Origin: Dermanyssus gallinae
Taxonomy: Eukaryota; Arthropoda; Arachnida; Mesostigmata; Dermanyssidae
Length of the DNA: 64,000 nucleotides
Reading direction: 5' to 3'
Assembly: GCA_003439945.1 (NCBI GenBank)
Contig: QVRM01002392.1
Span: forward strand, 15,001-79,000
Shown: positions 35,520 through 47,475 of the stretch, piece by piece
How positions within the stretch are numbered: position 1 is the stretch's first letter
Layout of the letters: every line of letters starts with the position of its first letter
The notes under the pieces: model-generated
What the model was told of the DNA's origin: nothing
The model's database searches: none
Seen by the model: the letters and a program-made list of their open reading frames with translations, nothing else
Translations under genes and position numbers: made by a program

Positions 35520-36165
35520 CTAATGTATGCATGTGGTTCTATGTAGTAGTAGTTCCCAGAGATACTTCCGGACATTTATGCATCATTGTGCGACGACATC
35601 ATATTCGATAATTCTTTGGCTGCTCGTTTCAGCTGTGTTACTACATCCGCTTACATCCGAAGCGTTTACTAGTTGAGAAGTGACCGGGTCTATTAGAACA
35701 ACAATAGCACACGAACAATACATCAATTCATGCGCTTACACAATGTGATCAAGAAACGAACGCCTATACGCAGAACGCATTACTAACGGCCATATTTAAT
35801 AATTAGGAATGATTACTAAAATTGTTATTAGGTTTATTACGCTCACAGCTATTCGTTTTCTGATTTAAACTATTATTCTTACAATTGGTAGAACAGGTAC
35901 GTCTCTAGTGATTCCGGCTAAAACCGTACTTAATAATCCGTGTTTTCTTTGCTTTATAGCAGCACGTCATAACAGCGCGGGCCATCAGGGTTGGTAACGA
36001 AACGAAACAAGATACATGTATTTGAAAGAAGATTTTGCCGAGACGCATTACATTTTTTAATTGTAAAATACATATATATATATATATATTCCCGGCTACT
36101 CCACTCTTGCTCAATATTCTTTGGCTGAGTCACTCTGGCATGCCAAAGGGCAACTATGATGACGG

Positions 36166-36238
<73 letters not shown>
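36166..36238. repeat. (TTA)n microsatellite
   Basis: About 24 TTA/ATT units with one slip. Confidence 0.95.
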
Positions 36239-37506
36239 CTGCGCCTCAGAGAAGACACCACTGGGCGTCCATCGGAGACAGTAAGTCTATATGTGACATA
36301 TTTACTCCAATAATCATCGCTCACACCTTAAACTTGTACAGAGCGTAGATAGTAACAACAACGGCGGCTTTCCTCTCTACTCAAGCCGTAGTTAACTGAA
36401 TTAAGGAGTGCATGCTTAAGATTGTGACCCCGTCTATGGAAACCGTTTGCACTCGATGGAGACCTTTTGCAACACGGTAGACTGCTTGCGTTAGCCGTTG
36501 CAGATCGTCCAGTCTGATTCGACTAGCGCCAGAGAAAGCGCCCGATAAAGATAAAGTGTTATGAACTCCAGGAACACGCAAACTCGTTCGGAGGTCTTCA
36601 ATAGTAATCATACTGCAGGTTTATTAGTAAAAGTTATTAGAGTCTATATAGTAGAACCAAACTACGACAATACGAATGGGTGCTTAAGTGCGAGCACAAT
36701 TGTAACCGTCAGGTGAAACGCAAACAAAATAAACAAAATCACAAGAGCCCCCAATTTTTAAGATATATAAAGTTAACCGAAGCAACGTAACATTTGCAGT
36801 AACAATAAAATAAGAGCCAATAGCTGTTCCAACGTTTGTGCTTAAGAATTTTTTTGAACACCACTGCTTATGACACAAAAACCTCAATCTCACATTATTA
36901 GGTTTAAAGCTAGTGGGCCGAGATTAGCCAAGACTAGGACGAGAGTTGCTTCTCGCCCTTATTAATTAGAAAGCTAGCCTAGGAAACTATGATGAATAAG
37001 CAAAAAGATAAAATACCTTGATCTTTAATTTAAACTAAATCTCACTTAATCTTTCTCTCACCGGGAGGCAAATCCATCCAAGAATTCAATTAGAGTGTTT
37101 GGCATTATTTAAGCGTTCTACTTCGCGACCACGAAATTCCAATTATAGATATATCCGCATTACTACACGCCATTGAAATAGCATGACAATGCGCATTGCG
37201 TTTACAGCACATGCGTTTGCCTTCATAGGCTCAAGTTTACATTCCTAGATGTTGTATGTGTAAGTATTTTTGCTAAGCACTGATTTACGTCAATGAAGCC
37301 TACAGCAAAATTAGAAGAATACTAATTAAACCATTTTTGAAGAAAAAACGCGTAAATATAATTAATTTCCTGGTGAGGCTGTGGGAAATAAACGTATTAT
37401 AGCGTTATTATTATACAATAGCCATATTTAATCTTGCACATTTTTGTATAGACTCAAACCAGTTACTTAGCAAGGCGAGTTAGTAAAATATTGATCGATT
37501 ATTATC

Positions 37507-37698
<192 letters not shown>

Positions 37699-38891
37699 GA
37701 AACCCATAAAAATACACACATACATATACAAATGCTTGTGTGCTTTTGATGCAGACCTGGCAAAATAATTACTTTCTACACTTCTACTAGATACATGCTC
37801 ATCTCAACCGCATATACTGACTGCAAGACCCAATGATGGTAATGCAGTGGTTATTGCAGCTGCAATTGCTGTCTGATCTTGTTGTTGGTGTTGTCGTTGT
37901 TGTTGTTGTTGTCACAATTATCTGGCTTACAAGAGTTGAATTGAAGAGTTGATTTTCAAAGGGTGTCGCTGTGACGTCGCCGCTTTGCTTCGAGGAAAGA
38001 CAACGCGCTTACTTGAAAGATAGCCCCTGAAAGATACCATTGGCAGATGCTGTCGTGATCGGCCCCGTCTTCGTCTGGTCGCTGCTAATGTTGCCTTGAA
38101 AGACTCCCGTTCGGTTTGAACTGGTCCCAAGATGGTGGCAAAAGCGGTAGTATTGATGGTGCTCATAAACGTCACCACCATGGTGGTGACTCGCCCCCAT
38201 CGCCAGACATCGTTTCGACACGTCTCTATCTCTACATGGTCTCTACTGTTCCTCGCCGACTACCCCTTTGATTTTTCTTTAATCGGATGACGCACACGCA
38301 CTCAAATCGTCATATGTTGACGCTCGCTGGTTGGTCAGTTGGTGTCGTCGATGACCGTGTCGAGTTCGCTTTTCTCTCTGTATATGCGCTCTATCTGCGG
38401 ATTCTGCCACCATCACTAGGACATTGCGTGGACAATTTTTCGTCTACCTTATATGTATGTATATATTTGTCAGTAGTTTCTATATATATATATATATATA
38501 TATATATTCTCAAATATATCGATATCGTCCCCTAAATTGGTGTCGTTTGATTTGACTCCAGAAATAGCGAGGCATGTAACGCCAACTAACGAAACTCCCC
38601 AACAATCTCCCCGAGACGGTGAGTGGCTACCAAAAGGCCACTGAGCACGCCTTCGTGTGTCGGCCATGCCTAATCGTTTCTACTTTTGATATCTTCCGGA
38701 TCATCTAAGGAAACTTGTCAACCGTAGTTGCAAAGATCTCTGCGGAGAGAGACGAATTTGATCTGTTTACACTTGACGTCACTACATCACACTGAATCGC
38801 ACAACAAGAAAAGGCCGATGAATGTTATGATGATAATAATAATAATAATATTAATTACTAATATGCTACTAATATACACCGTACGAACGAT

Positions 38892-38892
38892 T

Positions 38893-38977
<85 letters not shown>
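38892..38977. repeat. (AT)n array
   Basis: About 85 bp of TA dinucleotides. Confidence 0.95.
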
Positions 38978-39504
38978 ACTCGGCCAAGGGTGGTACCCCC
39001 AGCGCTTAGCTTTACCCAGCTCATTTGATCGCCTACAGTAACACAACAGTGCCATTTGTCGACATAAGTATGGCGCGCGCTGCCAATACTGATCGCTTCA
39101 GGCCATCAAGCGCCCGGCGACACAATAGCGCTAAAACTTCAACTCGCATCATCAACAACAATAACAATAAAAACGCGTCTACATACTCGGTTCTAACACG
39201 ACTGATAAGGACCTTTGCGGCCTTCGATGGGCTTTCGCGGCAGCTGAGCAGTTCAACCGCAGTTAACTTTTTAATTATATATAGATATATGTATACAGAA
39301 TCTTGTAAAACTAGATTTGCCACACTACGCTCAAGGCATGTGTTCATTATGTGCCCTATTGACCGTTGTCGTGTATGTCGCCAATATTGTCGTATTGTTG
39401 TTATGATTGCTGTCACTGAAATAGGTCGGTGATTTCATTGGTGATTCTATTATCGACTGATTTGTCAACGACTGGGTAATAGAAAAAATAATACATTTCT
39501 ATTG

Positions 39505-39510
39505 TTTATT
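39505..39510 (-). terminator. Candidate poly(A) signal overlapping the SLC7 stop codon
   Basis: On the minus strand AATAAA begins inside the TAA stop codon of the last exon. If used, the 3' UTR would be only about 15-30 bases. Another signal further downstream cannot be excluded. Confidence 0.35.
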
Positions 39511-39606
39511 ACAAACTACTCGTTTCGGTAATGAGTTTCCTTTCCTCTTCCGGAGTCATCGTTGGCACAACGTTAAGAAGGATCTGGCCAAATCTCGTGA
39601 AGTAGG
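39509..39606 (-). CDS. SLC7 gene, last exon with C-terminal tail and stop
   Basis: Acceptor ACTGGTTGCAG. The phase matches the previous exon. It encodes [31 protein letters not shown] and TAA. The helical motif L-x-x-V-V-P followed by acidic residues is usual at the end of b(0,+)AT/LAT proteins. Confidence 0.8.
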
Positions 39607-40436
39607 CTGCAACCAGTCAACAAGCACATGTGAGTTCGCTGTACAAATGTAGCTAAGCTCTTTGCGATGATACCTACATTCCCAGTTCGTTCCCATCGAA
39701 TAGAATGGCGGGCGATTAAAATGATATTGCATAAAACAAGAACAAAACCATATATATATATATATAGAGTCATTATATATATATCTGTTGTCTAATCAAT
39801 CAAGTAATAAGCAGCCCCCTAACGCGTAATATCGATAAAAGCTACAAAAACAATCATACATATACTATATAGCAAAGACGATAGTAAAGCAGGTGTACGA
39901 ACCGGCGCCGACGGGTCGACATCTGAAGTGCACGAAGGGCACGTAGAAGAGAATTCCTGAGAAGATGAAGATGGTCGCGTAGACGTACTCCATCTGCGGA
40001 TTCATGATGATCGGAGCTACGACGAGGTAAGCCGCTACGATACACACGATCACCGGGACGATGATCGGCACCTAGAATCGACACCATACCGAGACACCAC
40101 AATCGGCACAGAGAGAGAGAGAGACGTATATATCCGAGGTCCGCCCGCCCCGACGCCGAACGATGAAACACGAAAGCCACCACCGTCATCAAAATTCATT
40201 ACTAACGACCATTATTAAAAAACAGCATTGGCATCAGCAAGCAGCGGCAACCAAGCAACGCAATGAACGCATCATCAGCATCTCGCAAAACGAGCTCTCA
40301 ACATCCGAAATCGAAACGAGTAGCAACCGCAGTATATATATAATATAGTATTAATAATCTGAATCGCACTATATATATATATACATATACATATATAGTA
40401 CTAATAATCTTAATTTCACTATATATATATATATAT

Positions 40437-40469
<33 letters not shown>

Positions 40470-43341
40470 AAACGAAATGGTCGATCAAGAGGCCGAAAAT
40501 AGCCGGCTACATAGACGTACCTTGTACGGCCGGGGTTCGTCCTTCTTCGTGAAACGCATGCTGATCACGGTGAACGTGGCGATTCCATAGAACAGCCACG
40601 CAGCAAATCCGAAGAAATCGATTAGTTGGCCAATGTCCGCACAGATCACCATCAAAATGCCCAGCACGGCCTACAGTCAACAAGTAACAAGGCAAACACA
40701 GTCAACTGTTTATCCACTGTGCAAACATGTTTAGAGCTCTACGACTACATCTTCTTGAGGCTACTAGGTAAAAGTAGCTACCGAGTTGTAGTGGATATTC
40801 CTTAGGTTAGTGTCGTTGCTTCTGTTTAGGCAAGAATGATTGCTTGGGCTCCCCACTGCTTAGACATTGATTGCTTAGGCTCTCCACGGCTTAGATGTTT
40901 GATTGCGTAGATCTCCTGGCTCATTCCAATCATAATGTGATCTTAGGCTCTCTACGGCTTAGACAAAACGCTTCTGTTCGCGTAGATACTGGTCCGCCCC
41001 AGTCTCGGATTTTAATGTTATACAATTGCATCCCACTAGGATGTGCAATTTGTACAACACAAGGATACGATAGAAGAAGCTCATATCCAAAAACGCGCTC
41101 AACGGCCAGATTGTCTCGCACGTAAGAGATGTTGTGTGATTTTCTAGGCTTTACAAAAAGTTTTATAGGAAGTAGAGTAGGGTCGAACGGAAATCTCTTT
41201 GCCAACGAATCTGTTTGTATTCCTACATGAATAGAGTCCGCCTAAAAGAGGAAATTCGAAATAGACTAGTTAGTTTAATAAGGATCTTCTTCTAAGTTAT
41301 GCTACTTCATTTAAATATGTATACAGACGTGCAAGGGTAATTTTATCTTATTATTATTATTATTATTATTATTATTTTGCCAATAATACACTATAATATA
41401 ATAAATATGATAAAGTGAATTGCTTTTATCAGACGGAGCAGGCAACATCATAGATTATCCCCCTGAAGACAAAAACATCGAAATAGTTCACATACACTTG
41501 CGTTGAAACGAGCAAAGAAACAAAGTACTCCTAATAGGGTATGGAAACTATTACAGCTGAACTGGTTTGACCGTTAAGTTACCCCACGTACGTTTAGAAT
41601 GAGTGCTGGCATTGGTGTGAGGTGAGTGACGTGCGCATAGCTAAAGAACTCGAGCTGGTGGCCTTCACGGGCCGCTGTAAAGGAAATCCGGGCAGCAGCA
41701 AAGGTGGAGCCGTTTGCCGATCCGAACGTTGACGCGGCCACGAACAACGAGATGACGGCGGCCAATTTGCCGAAGACATGATTGCCGAAACGCTTCATGT
41801 ACAAACATAACGATTCAACAGCACAATGCACATAGATATACACGGTTATATTCATTTCGAGTCGAAAGAGCATCCTGAAAACTAATCACTGAATACATAA
41901 GCGCTTAAGAGGGGGTGTCTTAGGTGAGTGGAGCTTATCGCACTGGAATCGAACTCGCAATTTTGAGTTTATTTTTTAAAGTGACAAGTACTACCTTGGT
42001 TGTTACTTCAATTATTACCTTAAATTAACGTATTTTAATTAAATGTGTAAATCATAATAAGTTTTACTGTGGATGGCTGCGAATCGTTCCATTTGATTGT
42101 ACTGTGCATTAGCACCTGTGTTGAATTAATTTTAAACTAATTTCAACTGATGTTTTATTGTGTTGCTAAACAGCAGAACGACAACCGACGAACGGTTTCC
42201 TCACGTGAATGAAGTGTCGAATTCATTGTGTTTTAGCACGACGAAACTGTGCTGCGTGGCCCTATGCGGTACAAAAGTATCGCCACACTCTCGATTACTT
42301 GCACCTCAACTCAGGCCCACGTTTTTTTCTAATGAAACGCTACTGATTTGAATAAATCCATTAAGTCGTACTTACGACGGCCACAGCTTCCGAGGCAAGA
42401 AATTCTGTCCTTGAAAGGACGGTGAGGTAGGCGAGGTTTGTGAAGACGTAACATGCCGTTACGAGTGGAATGCCAATTATGATTGCTCGAGGCAGATTTC
42501 TGCAAACGTCATAAAAGGTCATTTTTGCGCATACTTATATATATATATAGATAAACTTAGAGGTAAATACATTAGTACATGTACATGGCAACTATAAGCC
42601 ACTTATAAACGAATCTCTACCTCCAATTTAATTACGTATGTCAAAAATCGTTGAAATTTGAGCGATTTGACATTTGCCAACCGCGCCACCGAAGCACGAG
42701 AAAATGTATCTTAAGTGTCGGCGGGTGCCTGACGCTCGCTTACACGAATGGATTGATAAGTTCCTCAGTGATAAGGTTCAGATTGTTCCAGCCATCGTAG
42801 GCCCACATGGCTGAGTAGAAAGCCGACGCAATATCGCTAAAGCTCCACGAGGTCCCCTCGAAGCCCGACTCGAGGTATTCGGTTCGACCGAGGGCGAGCT
42901 GCCAGACCCCGCCGAGGATGATGCACACAAGTGCGAAGATTTTCGCCAGCGTGAACACATTCTGGATACGCGTGGCGAGCGTCACGCTCCAACAGTTGGC
43001 GATCGTGACAAGAACTGCAACAACGAATAGCGAATGCCGTCGCCGCCGCCGCCACAATTAGAAAGACACACATAAGCTTACATCAAGCTGCAGAGTGCAA
43101 ATGTCCGCTGTTAGCGCTAGGGAATCTCAATAACTCAATCTCGCAGCAAATGCAAGTGACTGCGACAACGAACGTGTATGTATGTGCATTTATTATGTGC
43201 ATCTCGTATGCTCTTCGTGGGCGGAAAATAATACTCTTCTAAACAATTTGCTCATAGTCTTGATAGACTAATAGCATTATGATGCTTCTTGATTGAGTTG
43301 ATTTTTTAAGGCGGTTTGTGCCGACCTATCTAACCAATAGC

Positions 43342-43394
<53 letters not shown>

Positions 43395-43397
43395 CTA

Positions 43398-43443
<46 letters not shown>

Positions 43444-44016
43444 CATATATATGTAATATATATGTATATATATATATATATAGACAGACGTACTGATAGT
43501 CCAAATCGCGAGCAGCTTGGTGGGCAATTGAGGGGTGTCCTCGCAGTAGAGATAGAGCGGCGTTAGCATGTACTTGGCGAACGACTGTGTTGTGATTCCC
43601 AGCGAGGCCGGCTTCAGTAGAAGACACGTCGTCCAGGCGTAGAGGAACGCCGGCACGGGTCCGGCCGTTCCACAGCCTCGGAATGCTTCGAGAATGTAGA
43701 TGTAGTCGCCGCCGGACTTCGTCACCAGCGTGCCGAGCTCGGCGAAGCTCAGTGCTCCCAGCAGCGATATGATGCCGCCTCCGGCCCACACAAGAAGGGT
43801 CATCCCAACTGAGCCCGAGCGGAGCAGAACGCCCTTTGGCGATACAAAAATGCCCTGATCCTAAGAGAGATACAATGAGGGTGTGTTAGTAAGAAAAAAA
43901 GAGAGAGAGAGAGACGCGACACGAACGATAAAGCCTCCCAGTTACGACTGATAGTGACAACAACGAAAATAGCAAACAACAAATGATAAACCATATGTAT
44001 GGAAGAAAATAGTAGC

Positions 44017-44057
<41 letters not shown>

Positions 44058-45141
44058 TCCAGTATTATCGGCGTTTCTGTCTAGAACTAGTTAGCTAGTT
44101 TACCTGTTTAGGTGTGACCGTATCGTCTCGACCTTCTATTAGTAGACACAACGAAGAACTCAACGTGCAAGCACAATAAGGCGTCCGGGGAATCACACAG
44201 ATCTTGAGCTAAAAGGTCACCGTTGCTATATAAAGAACTCGGACTATTTCCTATGCTCTACTGCTGCTGCTGTACGTACATTTCGTTTTAGCGCATCTAA
44301 TTGCACAATGCTCGCAACTTACTTGATCTTACTTGCAAAGCTAAAATAAAAGGCACTGAGGCTGGAAAAGAACCAGCATCAACAACCCTTGCGTCTTCTG
44401 AGCGCAGTAGAGGACCAACGTTCATAGAAGACCTTTTTGGAATAGCGTTTAGCCTAGGTACTTTAGAGGCTTACACAAAAATCACAAAGAGAACCGCAAT
44501 CTAACTTCGCTAGCCCGTAATCGCACAGACGGCTCACGCTTACACTCAGACAGATGGAAGAATCTCCGCATTTAAACGGAATTTGTCAGAGAAGAAGTTG
44601 TCATGCAAAGAGTAACATTCATGGGTACCACTAATTCGTTTACTTGAGAGGCGACTGCAAAGAAAAATAACGGGGACTGTGCCGTCAAGTTTAGTGGTCA
44701 GTGTAATATCGGTAGCTATTGTGCACTTGAATGCATAGAAATATACTCGACGTCGCTTCAGACATGCATTAACTATTACGTTAAAGCTTGCTTGGGGTCC
44801 CGACGCTGCAAACGTCGTGTCGGTCTGGCGATAAACTACATACACGTGCCATCACGTCCCAGTGTCTAAGCCCTGCACGGTGGTCGGTTCACTACTGGTT
44901 GACTCGCACAGGTGCAGCTTTCTACACGCATTTGTTAGTTTTTTGCACGCGTGTGTGTTCTTCAAACAAAAAGGTTGACCAACAACCAACCGTTGGCCGT
45001 TATGTACACAACGCGCCTTACCGATCATTGTACCAACGATCATGGCAACTCCGCTCATAAGGCCGAGGTTGCGCTCCAGCCGAACGCCCTTTTCCTTTCC
45101 TTCGCTACCGCCGGCGCCCTCCTTCGAAGGGCCGGCATCAT
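39509..45141 (-). CDS. SLC7-family heteromeric amino acid transporter light chain, eight exons, 5' end missing
   Basis: Exons from 5' to 3' are 45022-45141, 43494-43860, 42744-43014, 42376-42499, 41592-41792, 40521-40670, 39903-40071 and 39509-39606. They form about 500 codons of a 12-TM exchanger of the APC superfamily. Visible hallmarks are [13 protein letters not shown] at TM1, [32 protein letters not shown] (TM6 unwound region), [14 protein letters not shown], and [16 protein letters not shown]. The Cys in [10 protein letters not shown] sits in the TM3-TM4 loop where light chains form the disulfide to a 4F2hc/rBAT-type heavy chain. The C-terminus ([14 protein letters not shown]) favours a b(0,+)AT- or LAT-type member, but the exact paralogue is not settled. 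All junction phases agree except that exon 43494-43860 has one base too many near its 5' end. The exon at 45022-45141 starts at phase 1, so the start codon lies in an unidentified upstream exon. Confidence 0.9.
39903..40071 (-). CDS. SLC7 gene, exon TM11-TM12
   Basis: Acceptor GATTCTAG and donor GCCG|GTTCGT. It encodes [20 protein letters not shown] and [18 protein letters not shown], two hydrophobic helices, and leaves at phase 1. Confidence 0.9.
40346..40420. repeat. Two-copy duplication at (AT)n tracts in SLC7 intron
   Basis: A unit of about 25 bases starting TAGTATTAATAATCT (40346-40370) recurs at 40396-40420 with a few changes. Each copy is followed by an (AT)n run. Confidence 0.7.
40521..40670 (-). 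CDS. SLC7 gene, exon TM9-TM10
   Basis: Acceptor GACTGTAG and donor TACAAG|GTACGT. The 50 codons encode [40 protein letters not shown] and DEPRPYK, the conserved R-P-x-K end of the loop before TM11. Confidence 0.9.
40839..40964. repeat. Degenerate minisatellite in SLC7 intron
   Basis: Units of about 27 bp around the core GCTTAGGCTCTCCACGGCTT occur at 40839-40865, 40870-40896 and 40939-40964, with a more diverged unit between the last two. Confidence 0.6.
41592..41792 (-). CDS. SLC7 gene, exon TM8-TM9 start
   Basis: The donor is CTAAAC|GTACGT. The acceptor is a weak site ending ATGAAG. The 67 codons encode [52 protein letters not shown] and TPMPALILN, a well-conserved family block. Phase 0 at both ends. 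Confidence 0.88.
42376..42499 (-). CDS. SLC7 gene, exon TM7
   Basis: Acceptor TTTGCAG and donor GCCGTC|GTAAGT. It encodes [19 protein letters not shown] and [20 protein letters not shown]. It enters at phase 2 and leaves at phase 0. Confidence 0.9.
42744..43014 (-). CDS. SLC7 gene, exon TM5-TM6
   Basis: Acceptor GTTGCAG and donor TTCGT|GTAAGC. It enters at phase 1 and leaves at phase 2. It encodes [34 protein letters not shown] and [20 protein letters not shown], the conserved substrate-site region of TM6. Confidence 0.9.
43343..43482. repeat. Compound (AT)n(GA)n microsatellite beside splice donor
   Basis: Three alternations of TA and GA runs end about 11 bases from the donor site of the SLC7 exon 43494-43860. 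Confidence 0.9.
43494..43860 (-). CDS. SLC7 gene, exon TM1-TM4 with heavy-chain Cys and a surplus base
   Basis: Acceptor CTCTTAG and donor ATCA|GTACGT. After the junction Gly and Ser codons the sequence reads GGGC where the frame [10 protein letters not shown] needs one base fewer. From there on the frame is open: [59 protein letters not shown]. The length of 367 is one more than the phases of both neighbours allow. The donor lies next to a TA/GA microsatellite. Confidence 0.85.
45022..45141 (-). CDS. SLC7 gene, exon with N-terminal tail and TM1 start
   Basis: Acceptor CTTCCAG and donor ATCG|GTAAGG. It encodes an acidic, glycine-rich cytosolic tail ([18 protein letters not shown]), [12 protein letters not shown] and VAMIVGTMI, ending with one base of the next Gly codon. 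No in-frame start upstream of MSG is present. Confidence 0.85.
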
Positions 45142-46851
45142 CTGGAAGCAGAACAGATAAACAAACAAAACGTTAAAGACACTCATGAGAACTACGAGCA
45201 GTGATGATAGCGGTCATAGTGGTGATGATAATGATGCGTATCAATGATATGATTATTACTCTTATAATTACTACTGTCATCATGGTATTATAACAATTTT
45301 TCTCGCATCATTACTCTAAAGGTGCTAGCGGCATCTAGCGACATGGTATCTATCGTCTATCTGTAAATAACTTCTGTCGTAAAAAACAATAGCATTGCAC
45401 CACGTAGCGTAATGGAAAAACGTCGGAAAGGACCAAGCTTGGTTCCTCCGAACGCTCTCGGACTAAGACTTGTTGCAAAGGTCGCAACATTTCCGCATTA
45501 GGGAAGACAAACGGTGCAGGTTCAACTACGAAGGGAACCCTATTTTGTCTAGTGATACCAACTTGGAAATTCCCTAAAGACGAGTGTAGACCTCTTCAGT
45601 TGTATCTGGTCGGTTATACATGAGTGTAGCTGTGTACGTAGCAAATCAAGCAAATCCCAATGCCTAAGTTGCTTTACCTGCTGAGGACAAGCAGGTGTTG
45701 CCTTAGCTCCACAAGTAAAGTGGCCAAGCAAAAACCAACCATATGTTGTGTATATCAGTCGAAAGATTATGCTTAATTTGAGTGAAATAAACGATAATAA
45801 ACAAAATCAATCCAACGTGTAATATTTAGGTGTTCTTATCCCCATGGCTTCCCATGGTAGTCCAGTCATCAAGCCAATCCGATTGATTAAATTTTTTGCT
45901 CAAGCTTGATGCACAAAAAAATGCATCCGATTATTACTGCAGGTGGCACATGAAGTAGTTACAAGTATAACACAGAAAATCCACTGCCGCAAGTTTATAG
46001 GACAACGTCAAGAGAGCAGGTACAGAAGAAAGGGTATGAAACAAAACATTGAGCTAAATAATAAGCTTTTCGCATCGTTGCCGCGTCTATAATTAAAATA
46101 ATGTGTTTTTTTTATTCATTAGAGTTTTTAGGAGGCACAACTACGTTAACGATCACTGCCTTAATATGTATCGCATATGGAATACGCGCACGTGCTCACG
46201 CTTGCAGTGATAAATACTATAATTGCTGTATGTTTTGTGCTGTCTCAAACAAATCGGCGACTGAAAAACGGTTTATGTATTCGGGTGTACCGTCTCGGCG
46301 TACATTTCTGCGTTTCGTCTACAATTGCTCATGCATTGTCGTAAGACCGTCCTGCCAAAGGGTGGCGATAAGAGTAAAAGCCGCCGACATGTTAGTTTAC
46401 GACATATCTGATATTGCAACTCAAGCAACTTTTTGATATCACCTATCCTGCAGTGCTGCTTGAACAGCTGGAATGGTCTTTGATCCTGCATTAACCAATT
46501 CGGCCTAGGCACGTTGCAAATAGGCAGAAACGTATGTATAAGGATAACCTGTGGATATTGCGTCCACCACCCGAGCTAGCGTCGATTAAAATAAGCAGAG
46601 CTAGCAAAATTGAGTAATCCTATAACGTTGTTACTTATACCCTAGACAGGTGCACTCGGCATATCATTTAATACAGGCAGCGCAGTGATTTCTTCGAAAG
46701 CGCCAGGCAGGCTTGATAGTTAGTACACGCTTGAGATCGCAATCTTCTTGTACAGATTAGCACTCATAAAAGTTCGATCATATTATTTACTATGCTATAT
46801 ACGAGGAGACTTGTCGACTGCGCAACTTCAACAAGTCTCTTCGCATATATG

Positions 46852-46899
<48 letters not shown>

Positions 46900-46993
46900 G
46901 ATGATTTAATTATTATTTACAATAGGCTTGCACACTCGGCCGTGCTTGCCTTAATAAAAATTGTGGTAAAAGGGTGTCACGTGAAGTTAAGAA
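45142..46993. other. Upstream of recognised SLC7 exons, nothing identified
   Basis: The SLC7 start exon should be here or further right on the minus strand, but no candidate with a proper donor was found. An (AT)n array lies at 46857-46896. Confidence 0.4.
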
Positions 46994-47437
46994 TCAGCTG
47001 TCCGTGTCCTTGCTTGATGGCGAGCAATATACTCTCAAAGTCCTATGCAATGTTAAGACGGTAAGATCTATAAGATTCCTCTTCGTGACGCCGAACCCCA
47101 AGAGCGTACTCGCAGGTTCGGAGTCCCATACACCACTCATAGAGATAGTGATGGATCTGAATCTGCAAGGTTTCTGTGGGTCGGGGAGCCCCGCTCTCAG
47201 GAACTTGACGTCGTATTTGGTGATTTTGTCCTGCCGCGCTCTTGCCAGGTCCCTGTGCGGGCCGCAAACCTTGGCATCTAAAACCCAAATCTCAACAGGT
47301 GTTGTTATTACGAGGTCGGGCTTTAGACCCGGTGCGCTCGGTCGACGGAATGCTCGCTCACGAACCACCTCATGATCCCTCTTGCGGAGAAGACGCGCCA
47401 CGCGATCACAGACGTCGTCATGTCTTTTTATGGTTTG
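46994..47437 (-). mobile_element. R2-like LINE 3' fragment with restriction-enzyme-like endonuclease domain
   Basis: The minus-strand frame reads LLRKRDHEVVRERAFRRP, then GLKPDLVITTPVEIWVLDAK, then DLARARQDKITKYDV, then ITISMSGVWDS, then STLLGFGVTKRNLIDLTV. The PD...D-x-K arrangement and the following I-S-x-x-G-x-W block resemble the C-terminal endonuclease of R2/NeSL-type elements. Reverse transcriptase and N-terminal DNA-binding parts are absent. The 5' side stops at the (AT)n tract that also holds the mariner insertion. Confidence 0.6.

Positions 47438-47438
<1 letters not shown>

Positions 47439-47472
<34 letters not shown>
47439..47472. repeat. (AT)n tract, left flank of mariner
   Basis: TA dinucleotides directly abutting the mariner terminal repeat. 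The last TA is the target-site duplication. Confidence 0.95.

Positions 47473-47475
<3 letters not shown>

Noticed and set aside
41926..41975. tRNA-like B box on the minus strand
   Set aside because: Only GAGTTCGATTCC is convincing; no A box at the right distance and no cloverleaf.
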